This document shows positions 16,170 through 25,305 of a stretch of 48,385 bases of DNA, in pieces. Origin of the DNA: Burkholderiaceae bacterium (GTDB lineage Bacteria; Pseudomonadota; Gammaproteobacteria; Burkholderiales; Burkholderiaceae_E); NCBI GenBank assembly GCA_019635275.1, contig JAHBZV010000020.1:1-48385 (forward strand). Reading direction: 5' to 3'. The translations under genes were made by a program, and so were the position numbers. Each line of letters begins with the position of its first letter. Position 1 is the stretch's first letter. The notes under the pieces are model-generated. The model had not been told where the DNA came from and did no database searches. It worked only from the letters and a program-made list of their open reading frames with translations.

Positions 16170-16706
16170 GTGGCCTGGCGCGCTCTCGCCCTGTCGAAGG
16201 TCTACCAGTTGCTCGAGCCCGGCCCCGTGGTGCTGCTGACGACGGCGTGCAAGGGGCGCCCGAACGTCATGACCCTGTCGTGGCACACGATGATGGAGTT
16301 CGAGCCGCCGCTGGTGGGCTGCGTCGTCAGCGACCGCAACTACAGCTTCGCGGCACTGAAGGCCACGCGCGAGTGCGCGATCAGCGTTCCGGAGCGCGAC
16401 CTTGCCGAGAAGGTGGTCGGATGCGGGAACACGTCGGGACGCGACGTCGACAAGTTCGCCGCGTTCGGCCTGACGGCCGCGCCCGCGAGCCGCGTCTCGG
16501 CGCCGCTGATCCGCGAGTGCTTCGCCAGCCTCGAGTGTCGGGTCGTCGACACGCGGATGGTCGCGAAGTACGGATTCTTCGTCCTCGAGGTCGTCGCGGC
16601 CTGGGCGGACCGGTCGCGCGGGGCGCCGCGCACGCTTCACCATCGCGGCTACGGCACGTTCATGGTGGCCGGCGAGACGGTCCGCCTGCCGTCACGGATG
16701 CCCTGA
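16170..16706 (+). CDS. Flavin reductase family protein
   Basis: This 178-residue protein of the flavin reductase (DIM6/NTAB, FMN-binding split-barrel) family has GPVVLLTTACKGRPNVMTLSWHTMMEFEPPLVGC at the N-terminal FMN-contact region and ECAISVPERDLAEKV in the middle. Members supply reduced flavin or act as small FMN enzymes. The start is a GTG with a strong AAGGAG at 16158-16163, 6 bases before it. It is divergent from the SDR gene across 111 bases; the two may share control. Confidence 0.88.
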   Translation: MAWRALALSKVYQLLEPGPVVLLTTACKGRPNVMTLSWHTMMEFEPPLVGCVVSDRNYSFAALKATRECAISVPERDLAEKVVGCGNTSGRDVDKFAAFGLTAAPASRVSAPLIRECFASLECRVVDTRMVAKYGFFVLEVVAAWADRSRGAPRTLHHRGYGTFMVAGETVRLPSRMP

Positions 16707-16795
16707 GCCGCGGCACGCCTGCGGCAAGCAGGTAAGATCGCTGCCGGACGCCCGCCGGACCGCGACGGGCATCGAAACCGGTGGAGTCCCCGATC

Positions 16796-18391
16796 TTGAG
16801 CCGCCTGAACGACCGCCTTCGCCTGCTGCCGCCCGAGTTTCTGGGGGCGCTCGCGCGTGGCATCGAGAAGGAGAGCCTGCGCGCCCGTGCCGACGGCATG
16901 CTGGCCGACACTCCGCATCCCCGTGCGCTCGGGTCGGCGCTGACGCACCCCCATATCACCACCGACTTCAGCGAGTCGCAACTCGAGTTGATCACCGGCG
17001 TGCACCGGGACGCGCAGTCGTGTCTCGCCGAGCTGACCGCGATCCACCAGGCGGTGTACCGCGGGATCGGCGACGAGATCCTGTGGGCGGCGAGCATGCC
17101 CTGTGGCCTGCCAGCCGACGACGCCATTCCGCTTGCGCGCTACGGCACGTCGAACGTCGGCCGCGCGAAGACCGTCTACCGGCAGGGCCTGTCGCACCGC
17201 TACGGGCGGCGGATGCAGACGATCTCGGGCATCCATTACAACTTCTCGATGCCCGAGGCGGCCTGGCCGATCCTGCGGCGGGCCGACGGCCACGCTGGTT
17301 CGGAGCAGGACTACCGCACGGCATCCTACTTCTCGCTGATCCGCAACTTCCGGCGTCGCTCGTGGCTGCTGCTGTACCTGTTCGGCGCCTCTCCCGCGGC
17401 GTGCAGCACGTTCCTGGCCGGGCACCCGCACAACCTGCAGAAGCTCGACGGAGGCACGCTGCACCTGCCGCACGCGACATCGCTGCGAATGGGGCCGCTG
17501 GGCTACCAGAGCGACGCGCAGGCCGCGCTGGCGGTGAGCTTCAATTGCCTGGACAGCTACTCGAAGTCGCTGTCGCGCGCGTTGAGCGAGCCGTATCCTG
17601 CCTACGAGCGGATCGGCATCCACGACGGCAACGGGCTGTACCGCCAATTGGCCGCGACCTTGCTGCAGATCGAGAACGAGTTCTACGGAACGATTCGCCC
17701 CAAGCGCAGCATCCGTTCCGGCGAACGGCCGCTGCGAGCGCTCGCCGAACGCGGCGTGGAGTACGTCGAGGTGCGCTGCCTCGACCTCGATCCGTTCTCG
17801 CCGATCGGGATCGAGGCGGGCACGCTGCACTTCCTCGACGTGTTCCTGCTGCATTGCCTGCTCGACGAAAGCCCTCGCGACACGCCCGAGGAGATCGCGG
17901 CGATGTCACGCAACCAGCACAAGGTGGCGCAGAACGGCCGCGAGCCGGGGCTGCGCCTCGAGCACGGCGGCCGCGAGGTGAGCCTCGTCGAGTGGGGTCG
18001 CGAATTGCTGGACGAGTGCGCGCCGATCGCGGCGGCGCTCGACGCGGCGACGAGCCGGCGCGCCGAAGGCGCCACCCCTCATCGCGACGCGCTCGCCGCG
18101 GCCGCGGCGCTGCTGGCTGATCCGTCGCTCACGCCCTCGGCGCGCAGCCTGCGCGAGATGGCACAGGGGTTCGACAATTCGTTCTCGCGTTTCGCGCTGG
18201 CTCGATCCGTGCGGCACCGCGAAGCGCTGCTCGCTCGGCCGTTCGACGAGGACTCCGAGAAGCGATTCCGCCGGATGGCCGAGGAGTCGCTCGCCGAGCA
18301 GCGGCGCATCGAGGCGGCCGACGAAATGCCCTTCGAGACCTACCGGCAACGCTACCTGGCCGGCGAACTGCCGCTGGGCGATGACCGCTGA
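16796..18391 (+). CDS. gshA: Glutamate-cysteine ligase
   Basis: This enzyme joins glutamate and cysteine with ATP, the first step of glutathione synthesis. The 531-residue protein follows the proteobacterial GshA layout: GIEKESLRARADG near the N-terminus, ITTDFSESQLELIT, QTISGIHYNFSMP, the FGASPAAC segment, GVEYVEVRCLDLDPFSPIGI, and MSRNQHKVAQNGREPGL. A TTG start at 16796 is chosen because GGTGGAG ends 9 bases upstream and the family N-terminus begins there. A GTG at 16781 in the same frame is an alternative with no ribosome site. It overlaps the next gene by 11 bases. Confidence 0.93.
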   Translation: MSRLNDRLRLLPPEFLGALARGIEKESLRARADGMLADTPHPRALGSALTHPHITTDFSESQLELITGVHRDAQSCLAELTAIHQAVYRGIGDEILWAASMPCGLPADDAIPLARYGTSNVGRAKTVYRQGLSHRYGRRMQTISGIHYNFSMPEAAWPILRRADGHAGSEQDYRTASYFSLIRNFRRRSWLLLYLFGASPAACSTFLAGHPHNLQKLDGGTLHLPHATSLRMGPLGYQSDAQAALAVSFNCLDSYSKSLSRALSEPYPAYERIGIHDGNGLYRQLAATLLQIENEFYGTIRPKRSIRSGERPLRALAERGVEYVEVRCLDLDPFSPIGIEAGTLHFLDVFLLHCLLDESPRDTPEEIAAMSRNQHKVAQNGREPGLRLEHGGREVSLVEWGRELLDECAPIAAALDAATSRRAEGATPHRDALAAAAALLADPSLTPSARSLREMAQGFDNSFSRFALARSVRHREALLARPFDEDSEKRFRRMAEESLAEQRRIEAADEMPFETYRQRYLAGELPLGDDR

Positions 18392-18740
18392 CGCCGCGGC
18401 GGCTGCGCACCTGTCCGCGCTGCTCGGGCGTTTCGCCCGCGCGGTCGCCGCGCACGACGCGGACGGGTTCGCGTCGCCGTACACGCCGGACGGGCGATAT
18501 CACGACGGCTTCTTCGGCGTGCACGAGGGACGCGAAGCGATCGCCGCGATGCTCGAGCGCTTCTACGTCGGCGGCGAGGCGTTCGACCGCGGGATCGCCT
18601 TCACCCAGCTGGGCTACGAGCTGCCGCGCATCGGCAAGCTGCTGGGTCGCTACACGCGGGAGTTCACGGCTTCGTCGGCCGCGCGCGCGCATCTGGCGGC
18701 ACGTCCGGACCAGGCTGGGCGGCCACCAGGCGACGCTTGA
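18381..18740 (+). CDS. Truncated SnoaL-like (NTF2-fold) protein
   Basis: The 119-residue product begins like a SnoaL/NTF2-fold protein: a helical LLGRFARAVAAHDADGFASPY, then YTPDGRYHDGFFGVHEGREAIAAMLERFY. The homologous part stops near residue 93 (GRYTREFTASS), where the family normally continues with three to four beta strands. The rest is low-complexity sequence opposite the 3' end of the regulator gene. It therefore looks like a 3'-truncated gene. The ATG overlaps the gshA stop region, so it may still be co-translated. Function unknown. Confidence 0.55.
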   Translation: MTADAAAAAHLSALLGRFARAVAAHDADGFASPYTPDGRYHDGFFGVHEGREAIAAMLERFYVGGEAFDRGIAFTQLGYELPRIGKLLGRYTREFTASSAARAHLAARPDQAGRPPGDA

Positions 18741-19754
18741 GGCCGCCAAAGCGGCGACGGTACTGCGCCGGCGTCAGCGCGACGCGGCGACGGAACAGGC
18801 GCGAGAAGAAACTCGCGTCCTGGTAACCGACTTCGAGCGCGATGGCTTCCACCGGGTCGTCGCCTGCTTCCAGCATCTGCTTGGCCTCCTCGAGGCGCAG
18901 CGTGTGGACGTATTCGATCGGGCTCATGCCGGTGGCCTGGGCGAACCGCCGCTTGAAGGTGCGCTCGGGGAGGCCCGACAGCGCGACCATCTGCGCGACC
19001 GGCGCCTCGGCCTGGTAGTGGCGTGCCGCCCATTCCTGGCAGCGCATCACCACCGGGTCCGACGATTGCGCCCCGTGGCGCAACGATGCGTAGGCGATCG
19101 GACTCGTCGTGTTCCAGTCCATCAGGTTGATGCGCGCGACCTGCATCGCCGCCTCGGGACCGGCATGGCGGGCGATCAGCGAAAGCACGAGCTGGTGCCA
19201 CGCGATGCCGCTGCCCGCCATCATGATGCGCTGCCCGGCGCCAGCGAAGACGAGCCCGCGCTCGGGATGCCAGCGGGTGCGCGGATACTGTCGGCGCAGC
19301 GCGTCGCAGTAGGCCCAGTGGGTCGTCGCGTCGAGGCCGTCGAGAAGCCCCGTGCGCGCCAACAGCACGGCGCCCGAGCAGGACGAGGTCACGGTCGCGC
19401 CGGCGGCGTAGCGTTCGCGCAGCCACCTGGCCTCCACGTCGTAGCGATCGCCGAGCGGCTCGTCCGGCGGAATCGCCAGGTCGGTGACGCAGACGATGTC
19501 GGCGGCGCGCGCCTCGACCAGACTGGCATCGGGCGTGACGCGGATGCCGTTGGCGGCCGTGAACGCGTGCCGTCGCGCGACACCACGAGCGGGCGGAACG
19601 GCGACTCCGCGCTGCCGCCGTGGACCATCTGCCAGTCGCGACAGGTGCTGGCCAGCGCATCGTAGTAGCCGTACAGCGTCGCCGCCGACGTGTCGGCGAC
19701 GCCGAGCAGCGCCACGACCACGGGTCGGGAGGGGGCTCGCGTCGCATTGCCCAT
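18664..19754 (-). pseudogene. GlxA-type (DJ-1/PfpI + AraC HTH) transcriptional regulator, frameshifted
   Basis: The N-terminal part from ATG 19754 (RPVVVALLGVADTSAATLYGYYDAL) matches the DJ-1/PfpI-like domain of GlxA regulators. After SRDGT the match jumps to another frame (AFTAANGIRVTPDASLVE) and continues to the AraC HTH domain (SGLPERTFKRRFAQATGMSPIEYVH, then ALEVGYQDASFFSRLFRRR). One missing base near 19566-19568 explains this. With it restored, the protein would be about 363 residues, normal for the family. It may be a true pseudogene or a sequence error. It is divergent from the TTC38-like gene, its probable target. Confidence 0.82.
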
Positions 19755-19755
19755 G

Positions 19756-19783
19756 GCACGAATGTCCGCTTCGTTGCACGAAT
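19756..19783. promoter_or_regulatory. Direct repeat GCACGAAT, possible AraC-type operator
   Basis: GCACGAAT occurs at 19756-19763 and again at 19776-19783. The two copies are exactly 20 bases apart, about two helical turns, in the 117-base gap between the GlxA-like regulator and the TTC38-like gene. AraC-family proteins usually bind such spaced direct half-sites. Confidence 0.4.
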
Positions 19784-19871
19784 CACTTTAGTCGATCCGG
19801 CGCCCCGGCGACACACTTTGCGCTCCAGGGGCCGCCTCGCGGCATTCGCCACTCACCGGAGCCACACTGAA

Positions 19872-21263
19872 ATGCAGATGATCGATCACGCCGGCCAAGC
19901 GGTCTCCGGCGCAACCGGGGACAGCCTCGCCCACTTCGAGCAGGCGGCGCACCAGTTGCGCTGCTTCATCGGCGACCCGCTCGCAGCCGTCGACCGCGCG
20001 CTGGCTGCGGCCCCGCGGATGACGATGGCGCACGTGCTGCGCGCGTGGCTGCACCTGCTCGGCACCGAGCCGACGGGCCTTCCGGTCGCCCGCGACTGCG
20101 TAGCGGCAGCAGGCGCGCTGCCCGCCACGGACCGCGAGCGCCGCCACGTCGAAGCCGTGCGGTGCGTGACCCACGGCCGCTGGCGCGAAGCCGGTCGGAT
20201 CCTGGAGGACCTGAGCGCGCGCTATCCGCGCGACGCGCTGGCGCTCGGCGTCGGCCACCAGGTCGACTTCTTCACCGGAGACGCTCGCATGCTGCGTGAC
20301 CGCATCGCCCGCGCGTTGCCGGCCTGGAGTCCGGCGATGCCCGGCTACCACGCACTGCTCGGCATGCACGCATTCGGCCTCGAGGAGACCGGCGACTTCG
20401 AGCAGGCCGAGCGACAGGGCCGTCGCTGCGTCGAGCTCGAGCCGCGCGACGGCTGGGGATGGCACGCGGTCGCGCACGTGATGGAGATGCGCAATCGTCC
20501 CGACGACGGCATCGCGTGGCTGGCGCCGGGCGCGCAGCACTGGTCGACGGACAGCTTCTTCGCGGTCCACAACTGGTGGCACCTGGCGCTGTTTCATCTG
20601 GAGCGCGACGAAATCGACGAGGTACTGCGCCTGTTCGACGGCCCGATCTTCGGCGCGCGATCCGCGGTCGTCCTCGACCTGGTCGACGCGACCGCGATGC
20701 TGTGGCGGCTGCAGCTGCGCGGCGTCGATGTCGGCGATCGCTGGCAGGCCGTGGCGGCGAACTGGGCGCCGCTCGCCGGGGCGGGCACCTACGCGTTCAA
20801 CGACATGCACGCGATGATGGCGTTCGTCGGTGCGGGCCTGCCCGGTGCGCAGGGCGCGGTGCTCGATGCGCAGCGCCGGGCACTGGGCGGCGACGACGAC
20901 AACGCGGACTTCACGCGCGAGGTCGGGGCGGCGGCGACGCAGGCGATGCAGGCCTTTGGCCGCGGCGACCCCGCGCAGGCCGCGCGCCTGCTGCGCCCCA
21001 TCCGCAGCACGGCGAATCGCTTCGGCGGCAGCCACGCCCAGCGCGACGTCATCGACCTGACGCTGGTCGAGGCGGCCCTGCGCGCGCACGACGTGCCGCT
21101 GGCGGCCGCCCTGGCGGCCGAGCGCGTGGCGCTGCGCCCCCGCAGCCCGTTGGCACGGCGCTTCGTTGCGCGGGCGCGCGAACTCCGGGTCGCGAGCCCG
21201 GACGAGGCGATCCCGGGGACGGGTGAACCTGCCTTGACACCCGACGAGGTCGGTTCAGCCTGA
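19872..21263 (+). CDS. TTC38-like tetratricopeptide repeat protein
   Basis: The 463-residue protein is helical throughout. The segments FEQAAHQLRCFIGDPLAAVDRAL, PATDRERRHVEAV, ALGVGHQVDFFTGD, LLGMHAFGLEETGDFEQAERQGRRCVEL, WGWHAVAHVMEM and VHNWWHLALFHLE match tetratricopeptide repeat protein 38, including its length (about 470). No signal peptide is present. The family function is unknown. The start at 19872 has GGAG about 10 bases upstream; a second ATG lies two codons later. The frameshifted GlxA-type regulator reads away from it and is the likely controller. Confidence 0.85.
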   Translation: MQMIDHAGQAVSGATGDSLAHFEQAAHQLRCFIGDPLAAVDRALAAAPRMTMAHVLRAWLHLLGTEPTGLPVARDCVAAAGALPATDRERRHVEAVRCVTHGRWREAGRILEDLSARYPRDALALGVGHQVDFFTGDARMLRDRIARALPAWSPAMPGYHALLGMHAFGLEETGDFEQAERQGRRCVELEPRDGWGWHAVAHVMEMRNRPDDGIAWLAPGAQHWSTDSFFAVHNWWHLALFHLERDEIDEVLRLFDGPIFGARSAVVLDLVDATAMLWRLQLRGVDVGDRWQAVAANWAPLAGAGTYAFNDMHAMMAFVGAGLPGAQGAVLDAQRRALGGDDDNADFTREVGAAATQAMQAFGRGDPAQAARLLRPIRSTANRFGGSHAQRDVIDLTLVEAALRAHDVPLAAALAAERVALRPRSPLARRFVARARELRVASPDEAIPGTGEPALTPDEVGSA

Positions 21264-21313
21264 TCGGGAGTGCCGCGCGGCGGGCGCGCTGGCCGGTGGC
21301 GGGCCCCGCAGAT

Positions 21314-22060
21314 TCAGGAACCTGGCTCGGCGCTTGCGCTTCGATCGGTTGGGACCGTCGAATACTCCGACACCACCGCCCTCAGCCGCTGCCAGTGCGA
21401 GCCCGGCCAGTAGACCCGACCGCAGCCGGTGCACAGCGTGAATTCCGTCTGGTCAGCGGCCACGCGCGGGGGCAGGCGATCGGCGACTTCGGCCAGGCTG
21501 GCAGGGCGCAGCGGGGCGTTGCACTCCAGGCATCGGCTGAACGGTCGCACGTTCTCGCGCAGCCCGAAGTGCGCGACGACCTCGCGCAACTGCCCGTCGG
21601 TCGTGCGTGCGCGCACATAGCGCCCGCGCGTCACCCGCCGGTGCTTGAGCAGCTCGCGATCGCGGCTCAGCACGATGCGCCCGTCGCCGTCGGCGAGGTC
21701 TGCCAGCGAGCGATCCGGCGCGTCGCGCGCCAGCTCGGTGTCGAAGCCGAGCAGCCGCAATCGTCGCGCCAGGCCGCCCAGGTGCGCGTCGGCGAGGAAT
21801 CGCGGCGCCGGATCGCCGGCGGCGGGGTGCGTCGCTGCGGCCGGGAACACGTCGAGCGAGTCGGTCTCGCGCAGCAAGTGCCCGAGCCCGGCGGGCTGGC
21901 CATCGACCAGGACGCGGCCGACCTCCGTGTGAGGCACCCCGAGCGCCTCGATCGCATGCTTGGCGGTGGCGCGCTCGGCGCAGGGCCATTCGAAGCCGCG
22001 ATCGCGAAAGTCCGGTCGGAGGAGGTCGTTGAGCTCGTCGTGGAAGCGGAAGTGCGGCAT
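21314..22060 (-). CDS. Mut7-C RNase domain protein with N-terminal ubiquitin-like domain
   Basis: The 248-residue protein has an N-terminal beta-grasp domain (about 1-80; EVGRVLVDGQPAGLGHLLRE) followed by a Mut7-C PIN-like domain starting at PRFLADAHLGGLARRLRLLGFD, with its first acidic residue in LADAH and a second acidic site in RIVLSRDREL. A zinc ribbon follows: RCLECN and LCTGCGRVYWPGSHW give two CxxC pairs. The Mut7-C domain is inferred to be a nuclease; the family has little direct biochemistry. ATG 22060 is chosen over an in-frame TTG at 22078. It is divergent from the SNF2 helicase gene (44-base gap). Confidence 0.88.
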   Translation of the reverse strand: MPHFRFHDELNDLLRPDFRDRGFEWPCAERATAKHAIEALGVPHTEVGRVLVDGQPAGLGHLLRETDSLDVFPAAATHPAAGDPAPRFLADAHLGGLARRLRLLGFDTELARDAPDRSLADLADGDGRIVLSRDRELLKHRRVTRGRYVRARTTDGQLREVVAHFGLRENVRPFSRCLECNAPLRPASLAEVADRLPPRVAADQTEFTLCTGCGRVYWPGSHWQRLRAVVSEYSTVPTDRSASAEPGS

Positions 22061-22104
22061 CGGCCGGGGCTGTGGCAAGCTGTTCGAAAGGAAAATGCGC
22101 CAGC

Positions 22105-25100
22105 ATGGACGATAACGCGGCCGCGACTCCGGCGCCGAGCCCGTCGGAGTGGCTCGCGTTCGCGTTCATCCGCGACGCGCCGCGCATGCCCAACGGCCAG
22201 TACCTGGGCATCGAGACCGCGCCGGTCGAGCCCTGGCCGCACCAGCGCGTCGTCGCGCGGCGGCTGGTCGACGGTTGGCCGCTGTCGTGGATGCTCTGCG
22301 ACGAAGTGGGGCTGGGCAAGACGATCGAAGCCGGGCTGGCGCTGCGCGCGTTGCGGATGTCCGGCTACGTCGGGCGCGCGTTGCTTGCGGTTCCCGCGAG
22401 CATTGCCGCGCAGTGGCAGCGCGAGATGGCCGACAAGTGCCTGCTGCCGTTCGCCCGCGCGCTCGGTGGGGCGCATCCGCGTCACCGGCTGCTGCTGCCG
22501 CGCGAGCACGAGCGTGCCGCGTCCTCGCTGTTCGAGCCCGAGCTGCTCGTCGCCTCGACCGGTCTGCTGACGCGGCGCGAGCGACAGCCCGAGCTGAAGG
22601 GTGCCGACGGCTGGGACCTGGTACTGCTCGACGAGGCACACTGCGCGCGCCGATCGAATCCGACCGCCGCGCCCGAGAGCCCGCCGCGCTGGACCCGGCT
22701 CTACCGGATCGCGCGCGACGTGCTGCGCCCGAAAGCTGCCGCGCTGTGGCTCGCCACGGCGACGCCGATGCAGCTCGAGCCGATCGAGGCGATCGATCTC
22801 GCGACGCTCACGCGACGGCTCGGTCCCTTCGCGCTCGAACCCCGGGTCGCGCTCGCCTACTACGGTCTGCTCGCAAGGCTGCGCGCGGGTGCCGGGCTCG
22901 AGCCACTGGAATGGCGCTTCGTCGCGCGCGCGGCGAGGCACGTATTGCGCTTCGACCCCGCGGCTGCCCGCTTCGTCGAGCGGTCGGTGATGCGCGGACG
23001 CGCGGGCACAGCCCTGCGGCGCTGGCTCGACGCCCCCGCCACGGCGAGTGCCGCGCCGGCGCCGTCGCTGCGCAAGGCGGTGCTGCGGCTGCTGTTCGCG
23101 GTGGCGCCGCTGTCGCGGGCGATGATGCGGCACGACCGCGGCCTGCTGCGCCGCTGCCCACCCGCAAGGTCCACTTGCCCGCGATCCGGCTCACCGGCGC
23201 GGAGCGGGGGGTCTACGACCTGTTCGCGCCGTATTGCCGCACCCTCGCCGAGCAGGTCAGGGCGCACAGCCAGCAGCGCATCGCCGTCGGCTTCATGCTG
23301 AGTTTCTTCGGCCTGCGCTTCGCGTCGAGCTACAAGGCGATCCACGACACGCTGGCGCGGCGGCGCGACAAGGTCGCCGCCGCGCTGGAGGGCCGGCTTC
23401 TTCCGTCGCCGGGCGAGACGGTCGGCTGGAGCGAACGCGATTGGGACGAGCGCGACTGGGAGGATCACGAGTGGGAACGGCGTGACCTGGAGGGGCGCGC
23501 CCTCGACGAAGCCGATACGCCGGACGACGGATTGCTGACGGCCGGCCTGCACTGGCGCAGCCGGGTCGACCTCGGCTGGGAGGTCGAGCAGTTGACGGCG
23601 CTGCTCGAGCGGCTCGCGCCGCTTGCACAGCTACGCTCGCCGAAGGTGCGCGCACTGCTGAAGGCGCTGCGCGGGCGCCGCGGCACGGACGGGCGCCTGC
23701 GGCAGGCCGTCGTCTTCACGCGATTCTACGACACGCTGCTCGACCTGCAGGGCTGGATCGAGCGCGACGAGCCGTCGGTGCGCCTGGGGGTCTTCTCGGG
23801 GCCGCGCTGTGCGTGGAGGGACGATGCGCGCGGCTGGCACGGGGCCAGCCGCGAGGAAGTGAAGCGGCGCTTCGTCCGTGGCGACATCGACCTGCTGTTG
23901 TGCACCGACGCGGCCGCCGAGGGGCTGAATCTGCAGTCGGCCGACCTGCTGGTCAACTTCGACCTGCCGTGGAATCCGATGAAGCTCGAGCAGCGGATCG
24001 GCCGGATCGATCGCATCGGCCAGCGCCATCGCACGATCCACGTGATCAACCTCGCCTACCCGGGCACGGTGGAAGAGGAGGTTTACGTGCGGCTGCTGCG
24101 GCGAATCCAGGGCGCGGCAGGTACCGTGGGGGCGCAGCCGCTGGTCGTGCTGCCGGTCGGTCCGGCCGACCTGCGGCGCCTGTCGACCGGCGAGCTCGAG
24201 CCGGAGCGTCTCGAGGCGATCGTGCGCGAGCGGCTGCGGCTGGCACGCGAGCGCGCCGAGTCGATGTCGCCGACCGCGGCCGAACTGCACGCGCTGTACC
24301 GCGAGCTCGGCGACGAGCTGGCGGCGACGAAGCTGCCGATCACGCTCGGGGAGGTCTTCGCGACGCTGGCCGGCTCGGCAACGCTGAAGGCGCTGGGCAG
24401 CGAACGGATCGAGACGCCGCACGGGGCGGCGCTGCTGGTGCGCGGGATTCCCGGCTGCGAGCCGTGCCTGCTCACCGTATCGCGCGCGCTATACGAGCGC
24501 GGTCTGCCGGGGCGCGACGAGCCGCTGCGTCTCGCGACGTGGGGCGAGCCGGCATTCGACCCGCTGGTGGCGCACGTGCTCGCGCGCGGCCACGCGCCGG
24601 CCGGCTTCGCACGCGCCTGCGCCGACGTGCCCGGGACGCGCGCGAGCGTCGTGTCCTGGGTCGTGTCGACGAACACCGGCCCGGTCGTCGTCGAGGAATT
24701 CGGACAGCTTGCGACGCTGCAGCCGGGGGGCGCACGCCGGCCCGACGCCGCGGCGCTCGAACGGGCCACGCAACGCGCCGCGGCGCTGGCCGAAGCCGTC
24801 GCGAGCCTGCGGCAGGTCGAGCGCGACGCGTCGCTGGCCGCCGTGACGCACCACCGGATTCATCGCGCGCTGGCCGCGAAGCTGGTCGCGGCCGCGCCGA
24901 AGGGAAGCCGGCTTCGCGAACTGGAGGCGCATCTTCCCGATTGCACGCGCACGCTGCGGATTCCGAAGCTGGACCCGGCGCTGGTCGCCGCCGAGGCGGA
25001 GTACGGCCTGCTCGAAGCAAAGCGCGACGCGGTCGATCTGCCGGCTTTCTACCAGCGCTGCCTGGTGGCGACACTCGAGCGCGAGCGGCTGGCGCTCAGG

Positions 25101-25187
25101 CGCGCTCGCCGCGGCGAAGGCGAGGACGAGATCGCGCTGGCCGATCTGGCCGAGCGCCTGCTGCGCGGAACGAGCCCGATCCGGTAG
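22105..25187 (+). pseudogene. SNF2/RapA-type superfamily II helicase, frameshifted
   Basis: The first part (22105 to about 23154) carries the SNF2 ATPase half: Walker A DEVGLGKTIEAG, DEAH box in LLDEAHCAR, and motif III ATATPMQ. The match then moves one frame over (LPTRKVHLPAIRLTGAERGVYDLF) and holds the helicase C half: VFTRFYDTLLDLQ, LLLCTDAAAEGLNLQSADLLVNFDLPWNP, and the motif VI region QRIGRIDRIGQRHR. One missing base near 23153-23155 restores a protein of about 1027 residues. Relatives remodel nucleoprotein or RNA polymerase (RapA/HepA). The reading frames are otherwise intact and codon use is normal, so either recent mutation or an assembly error is possible. Confidence 0.85.
23430..23504 (+). 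repeat. Five in-frame 15-base tandem repeats (acidic/Trp pentapeptides)
   Basis: Five successive 5-residue units lie in the helicase insert between its two motor halves. The first three end in Trp (SERDW, DERDW, EDHEW) and the last two degenerate (ERRDL, EGRAL). Units start at 23430, 23445, 23460, 23475 and 23490. It encodes a charged helical or flexible linker. Confidence 0.7.
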
Positions 25188-25247
25188 CGACCGACCCGGC
25201 AGCCGACGGGGTCCCCGCTGCGATGGGAAGACCTCGCACCGCTTCGA

Positions 25248-25276
25248 TTGCGATGCCAGGCGCGTGGGGGCATAAT
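25248..25276 (+). promoter_or_regulatory. Sigma-70 promoter of the DUF4102-TetR gene
   Basis: TTGCGA (25248-25253, 4/6) and CATAAT (25271-25276, 5/6) are 17 bases apart. The predicted start is near 25283, 23 bases before the ATG at 25306. CATAAT stands out in a G-rich context. Confidence 0.6.
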
Positions 25277-25305
25277 CGGGGGCATTGCATCCGTGGATTG
25301 GACAA

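Noticed and set aside
21314-25187. Phage-defence system made of Mut7-C protein plus SNF2 helicase
   Set aside because: No other defence gene, methylase or phospholipase is adjacent, the genes are divergent, and neither family is diagnostic for defence.
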